64,000 nt of DNA from positions 1 through 64,000 of IMG/VR virus record IMGVR_UViG_3300024520_000049; one strand, written 5' to 3'. How positions within the stretch are numbered: the first letter of the stretch is position 1; every line of letters starts with the position of its first letter. Shown piece by piece: positions 61,454 through 64,000 of this stretch. Under the pieces are notes generated by a model that saw only the letters and a list, made by a program, of their open reading frames with translations, did no database searches and was not told where the DNA came from. Source of the DNA: a virus. A program made the position numbers and the translations under genes.

Positions 61454-62826
61454 TGCCCCAGAGCTTTCAAGAATACCTGACGGGTAACGACCAGATTGCG
61501 TTCCCGTTCAAGGAGGACGCCCTCGCGCTCGCGCCGGCCAATACCGCCGCCGTTCATGGCGCCATCGCAACTTTACCGCTGAACTTCCTGATTGACACAG
61601 TTTTCGTACTCCCGTCACAATTTTTCTACCCGACACTTATCGAAAATGGCGAATTAAGGCTGTACTCGATTGAGCACACGGGCACCCACTATCGGTTTAC
61701 TATTGTCAGCGCGATTCGCTCGACTATTGCAGTCTTTGATGTGCCGACGGGCAGCTTGCCTGTAACATACGGTGTCGTGGCATTTCAGGACACAGTAACT
61801 CGTCTAACTATGCGACTTATTGTTGGTGAGGCGTTTGCAACGCATCTCGGCACCATGGCACCGTTAAGCACTGATTTGTTCGATGACCGCCTACCCTTTG
61901 AGACCGCAGCCGTCGAGTACCGCCCAGGGCGTGTGGAGAAGATTATCATCGAAAATGACATACCCGAAGAGGTCACCGGCGGGGTTTCACTGATCGCAGG
62001 GTACAACATACAGTTCACCGTGGATCCGGCAGATATCACTCCTGTGGAAGGTACAACAGACATCAGGATCTCCGCACGCGCTGGCGCGGGGTTCGGCAAG
62101 CGGCCATGCGAGCCGCCAGACCCGATCGACTACATCGCCACAATTAACGGGATCGGCCCAGACGAGGATGGGAATCTCACCATCGACCCAACGCTGTGCC
62201 ACCGCCTCGGGTTACTGCCAGCAGCAAATAAGATCACCATTATCAACGACTGCGCCCCATGCTGTTCCTGCCAGGATTATGCCAACGCGGTCGAAGCACT
62301 GGAAGACTTCTTTGACGATCTCAAGGTCGTAAAGGACCAGCTGGATGAGACCATCGTCGACTACAACGATCAAGTGACTTTGTATAACACGGTCATCTTT
62401 CCAAAATACAAAGCATTGATTGTGACAGGCAACGGGCAGGTAGGGTACAAGCCGCTGGACCCCGACAACGCTGAGCACTCCCCCGACAGCCGGAACTGGG
62501 CCACGGTAGTATTTCGTGCAAACAACCGCGGGCACGATATTGAGGATGTGGTCCTGGCTATCTCTATGCCGGGCTTCACAGCGAAGCACGTGGTGTTGAC
62601 CTACCAGGGTGTAACGACTACGATATACCAGGGCACGGACGCCGGCGTGACCGTACCAGGGATTCCTGTAGGTGATATGGAGAAAGGATCGGAGGCCCAC
62701 GTGTACATGCTGGTGTGCCGTGCCCACCCTGCAGAAGGTCATGGGTCCGCAGTCATAACACCCTCCTGGACGCCTGCTTTTGCGGGGGACCCAGGTACTT
62801 CGGATCCTGTAGCTATTACATGGTGA
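61453..62826 (+). CDS. Tail-module protein, second tandem relative
   Basis: 457 residues, start TAATG sharing a base with the previous stop. N-terminus QEYLTGNDQIAFPFKEDALA (YPF-like), GVSLIAGYNIQFTVDP, TINGIGPDEDGNLTIDP and the cysteine group CAPCCSC. It then has an extra C-terminal beta domain (about 330-457; VIFPKYKALIVTGNGQ; ADPGTSDPVAITW-type end). So it equals the first protein plus an added domain. A helix (ALEDFFDDLKVVKDQLDETI) links them. Confidence 0.7.
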   Translation: MPQSFQEYLTGNDQIAFPFKEDALALAPANTAAVHGAIATLPLNFLIDTVFVLPSQFFYPTLIENGELRLYSIEHTGTHYRFTIVSAIRSTIAVFDVPTGSLPVTYGVVAFQDTVTRLTMRLIVGEAFATHLGTMAPLSTDLFDDRLPFETAAVEYRPGRVEKIIIENDIPEEVTGGVSLIAGYNIQFTVDPADITPVEGTTDIRISARAGAGFGKRPCEPPDPIDYIATINGIGPDEDGNLTIDPTLCHRLGLLPAANKITIINDCAPCCSCQDYANAVEALEDFFDDLKVVKDQLDETIVDYNDQVTLYNTVIFPKYKALIVTGNGQVGYKPLDPDNAEHSPDSRNWATVVFRANNRGHDIEDVVLAISMPGFTAKHVVLTYQGVTTTIYQGTDAGVTVPGIPVGDMEKGSEAHVYMLVCRAHPAEGHGSAVITPSWTPAFAGDPGTSDPVAITW

Positions 62827-62830
62827 CTTG

Positions 62831-63496
62831 ATGGAATGGATGAATGAAAATGAGAATCGCAACTACCCGATCCGGGAAGACCTGACAGCAGTCGCGACCA
62901 ATAACCCGCTACCGCTCCAGCTACCGTGTGGTGTGATTGCAGATATGGTGGTCAGCATTGAGGGCTCACGCACTGCAGACGTGTTCATCTCCTCCGTCTC
63001 GCTGACGCCTACATTAGTTTCTGTCGCAGTTGGAGCCGGAGACGAGCTTATCTTGCTGGCAACTATAGCGGACGTGGAGGTGCACAAAGTGTACAGACTG
63101 GAGCCGCAGGCCGCCGGGGTCTCTGGCTACGTGGCCTTCGGGTACCGCGCAGTAGTCGACGCACCAGAGACGTACATATTTGACGGTCCGGAGGTTTCGG
63201 GGCTATCTTCCAAAGCTGTGCGCGCGATCGAAGCCCCCACCGTAACCTCACTGGGGCAGTCCAGTGTCGACACTGAACCCTTAACTGGGGACATCAGGCT
63301 GGTTGCAGGCTCAAAAATCTCACTCATTCGTGACGGCAACACGATAAAGATTGGGCTCCAAGAGCAGTATCGCCACCTTTTCGTAGGCCCCTGCGATCGG
63401 CTGACTGAGTTCATTACCTGCGGTAAGCCCCCGCTCCGGGAGATCAACGGAGTAGGTCCTGACGGCTCTGGTAAGATAACGATTGAGGTAGAGTGA
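62831..63496 (+). CDS. Tail-module protein, third tandem relative
   Basis: 221 residues from ATG 62831 (a TTG lies just before). N-terminus EWMNENENRNYPIREDLT, then LTGDIRLVAGSKISL (about 155) and REINGVGPDGSGKITIEVE at the end. It is thus the shortest form, without the cysteine cluster plus helix. The stop TGA (63494-63496) shares its last A with the ATG of the next gene. Confidence 0.72.
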   Translation: MEWMNENENRNYPIREDLTAVATNNPLPLQLPCGVIADMVVSIEGSRTADVFISSVSLTPTLVSVAVGAGDELILLATIADVEVHKVYRLEPQAAGVSGYVAFGYRAVVDAPETYIFDGPEVSGLSSKAVRAIEAPTVTSLGQSSVDTEPLTGDIRLVAGSKISLIRDGNTIKIGLQEQYRHLFVGPCDRLTEFITCGKPPLREINGVGPDGSGKITIEVE

Positions 63497-64000
63497 TGGC
63501 TATAATCGTTTTACCTGAGTGGCGGAACAGCAACCATTCTCGTGCGTTTCCTTTCGCCTCAGCCGATATGACGCTGACCAGTAAAGAACGCTTCCGGCTG
63601 AGAGAGGACACGTTTGTCGATGGTGTTTTCTACCCCATCGACATGTCTGGTGTTTTGTTTCTCTCCAGAATATCAATGCCAGAGGCTATTCTCACAATAA
63701 GCGATTCCGTTACTGGTGTGATCAAAGGCACAGGGGCTATCGTTGACGGTGAAGAGGCCATACGATTCTACGACGGCCTAAACCGACACATTGGGGTGCT
63801 GGTTAAAGGCCCGTCATTCGATCTTCTCATTGGTGACAACACGTTTGACGCGGATGCTACAGTGTTTGCGCCAGCTTGTGTGTTCGCCCGGAACCAGGTG
63901 GGGGTTCGCTCCATACGGATGCCTGACGGGGCGGTTCTTACGGGTGAGGTGAAGTTTGAAGGGCAAGATGGGATTGTGCTGCGGGTCGAGGATGGCGCGA
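63496..64000 (+). CDS. Tail-module protein, fourth tandem relative (partial, cut by window end)
   Basis: Begins ATG at 63496 and stays open to the end of the window, at least 168 codons. N-terminus LPEWRNSNHSRAFPFASADM, again E-W-x-x-x-N-x-x-R-x-(Y/F)PF. Later parts are beta-rich with Gly/Asp turns (GVLVKGPSFDLLIGDNTFD). The 3' end lies beyond the window. It continues the tandem family. Confidence 0.78.
   Translation, partial: MAIIVLPEWRNSNHSRAFPFASADMTLTSKERFRLREDTFVDGVFYPIDMSGVLFLSRISMPEAILTISDSVTGVIKGTGAIVDGEEAIRFYDGLNRHIGVLVKGPSFDLLIGDNTFDADATVFAPACVFARNQVGVRSIRMPDGAVLTGEVKFEGQDGIVLRVEDGA

Overview
The window is part of the genome of a large tailed double-stranded DNA bacteriophage with a contractile tail (myovirus type). 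All recognisable genes lie on the + strand. They are packed with 1-4 nt stop/start overlaps and good AGGAG-type ribosome sites, and no gap exceeds about 130 nt. The host cannot be identified from the sequence. No terminase, replication, lysis or tRNA gene is visible, so this is the virion-plus-RNA-polymerase portion of a bigger genome.

Layout. (1) 98-9191: portal protein carrying an intein, followed by small Gly/Ala-rich proteins. Many of these share a short helical motif, roughly Y-x-[QE]-G-F-[IV]-x-K-C-A-E-H-G-[VL]-D-P. (2) 9226-22492: a multisubunit (cellular-type) RNA polymerase in two genes. The first fuses all of beta to the N-terminal half of beta' (catalytic DFDGD present) and holds two inteins. 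The second is the C-terminal half of beta', with a mini-intein inside the trigger loop. Eleven-odd kilobases of RNAP coding are interrupted by eight small genes (DUF4406-like/DUF6378-like protein, HNH nuclease, DUF1508 protein, zinc-ribbon protein, two membrane-anchored coiled-coil proteins and others). (3) 22492-30328: more motif and glycine-zipper proteins, plus a large unknown 781-residue protein. (4) 30328-37781: head module with maturation protease, scaffold-like protein, head proteins, major capsid protein and neck/connector proteins. (5) 37810-49055: tail sheath (very long), tube, spike, frameshifted tail-assembly chaperone and tape measure. (6) 49052-64000: baseplate genes, a sigma-70-like factor in their midst, a large tail-fibre-like protein, and four tandem related proteins, the last cut by the window end.

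How the genes may work together: RNAP genes sit between the portal and the capsid module, among genes for likely internal virion proteins. This suggests (inference) an RNAP that could be packaged and injected, as known for phiKZ-type phages. The shared KCAEHG motif is a candidate tag for internal virion cargo. Two strong intrinsic terminators follow the genes whose products are needed in highest copy (capsid; sheath and tube). They sit so close to the next ribosome site that downstream genes must rely on read-through, a simple way to set stoichiometry. The most novel points are the RNAP architecture with three inteins placed in its most conserved motifs, and the recurring KCAEHG motif.
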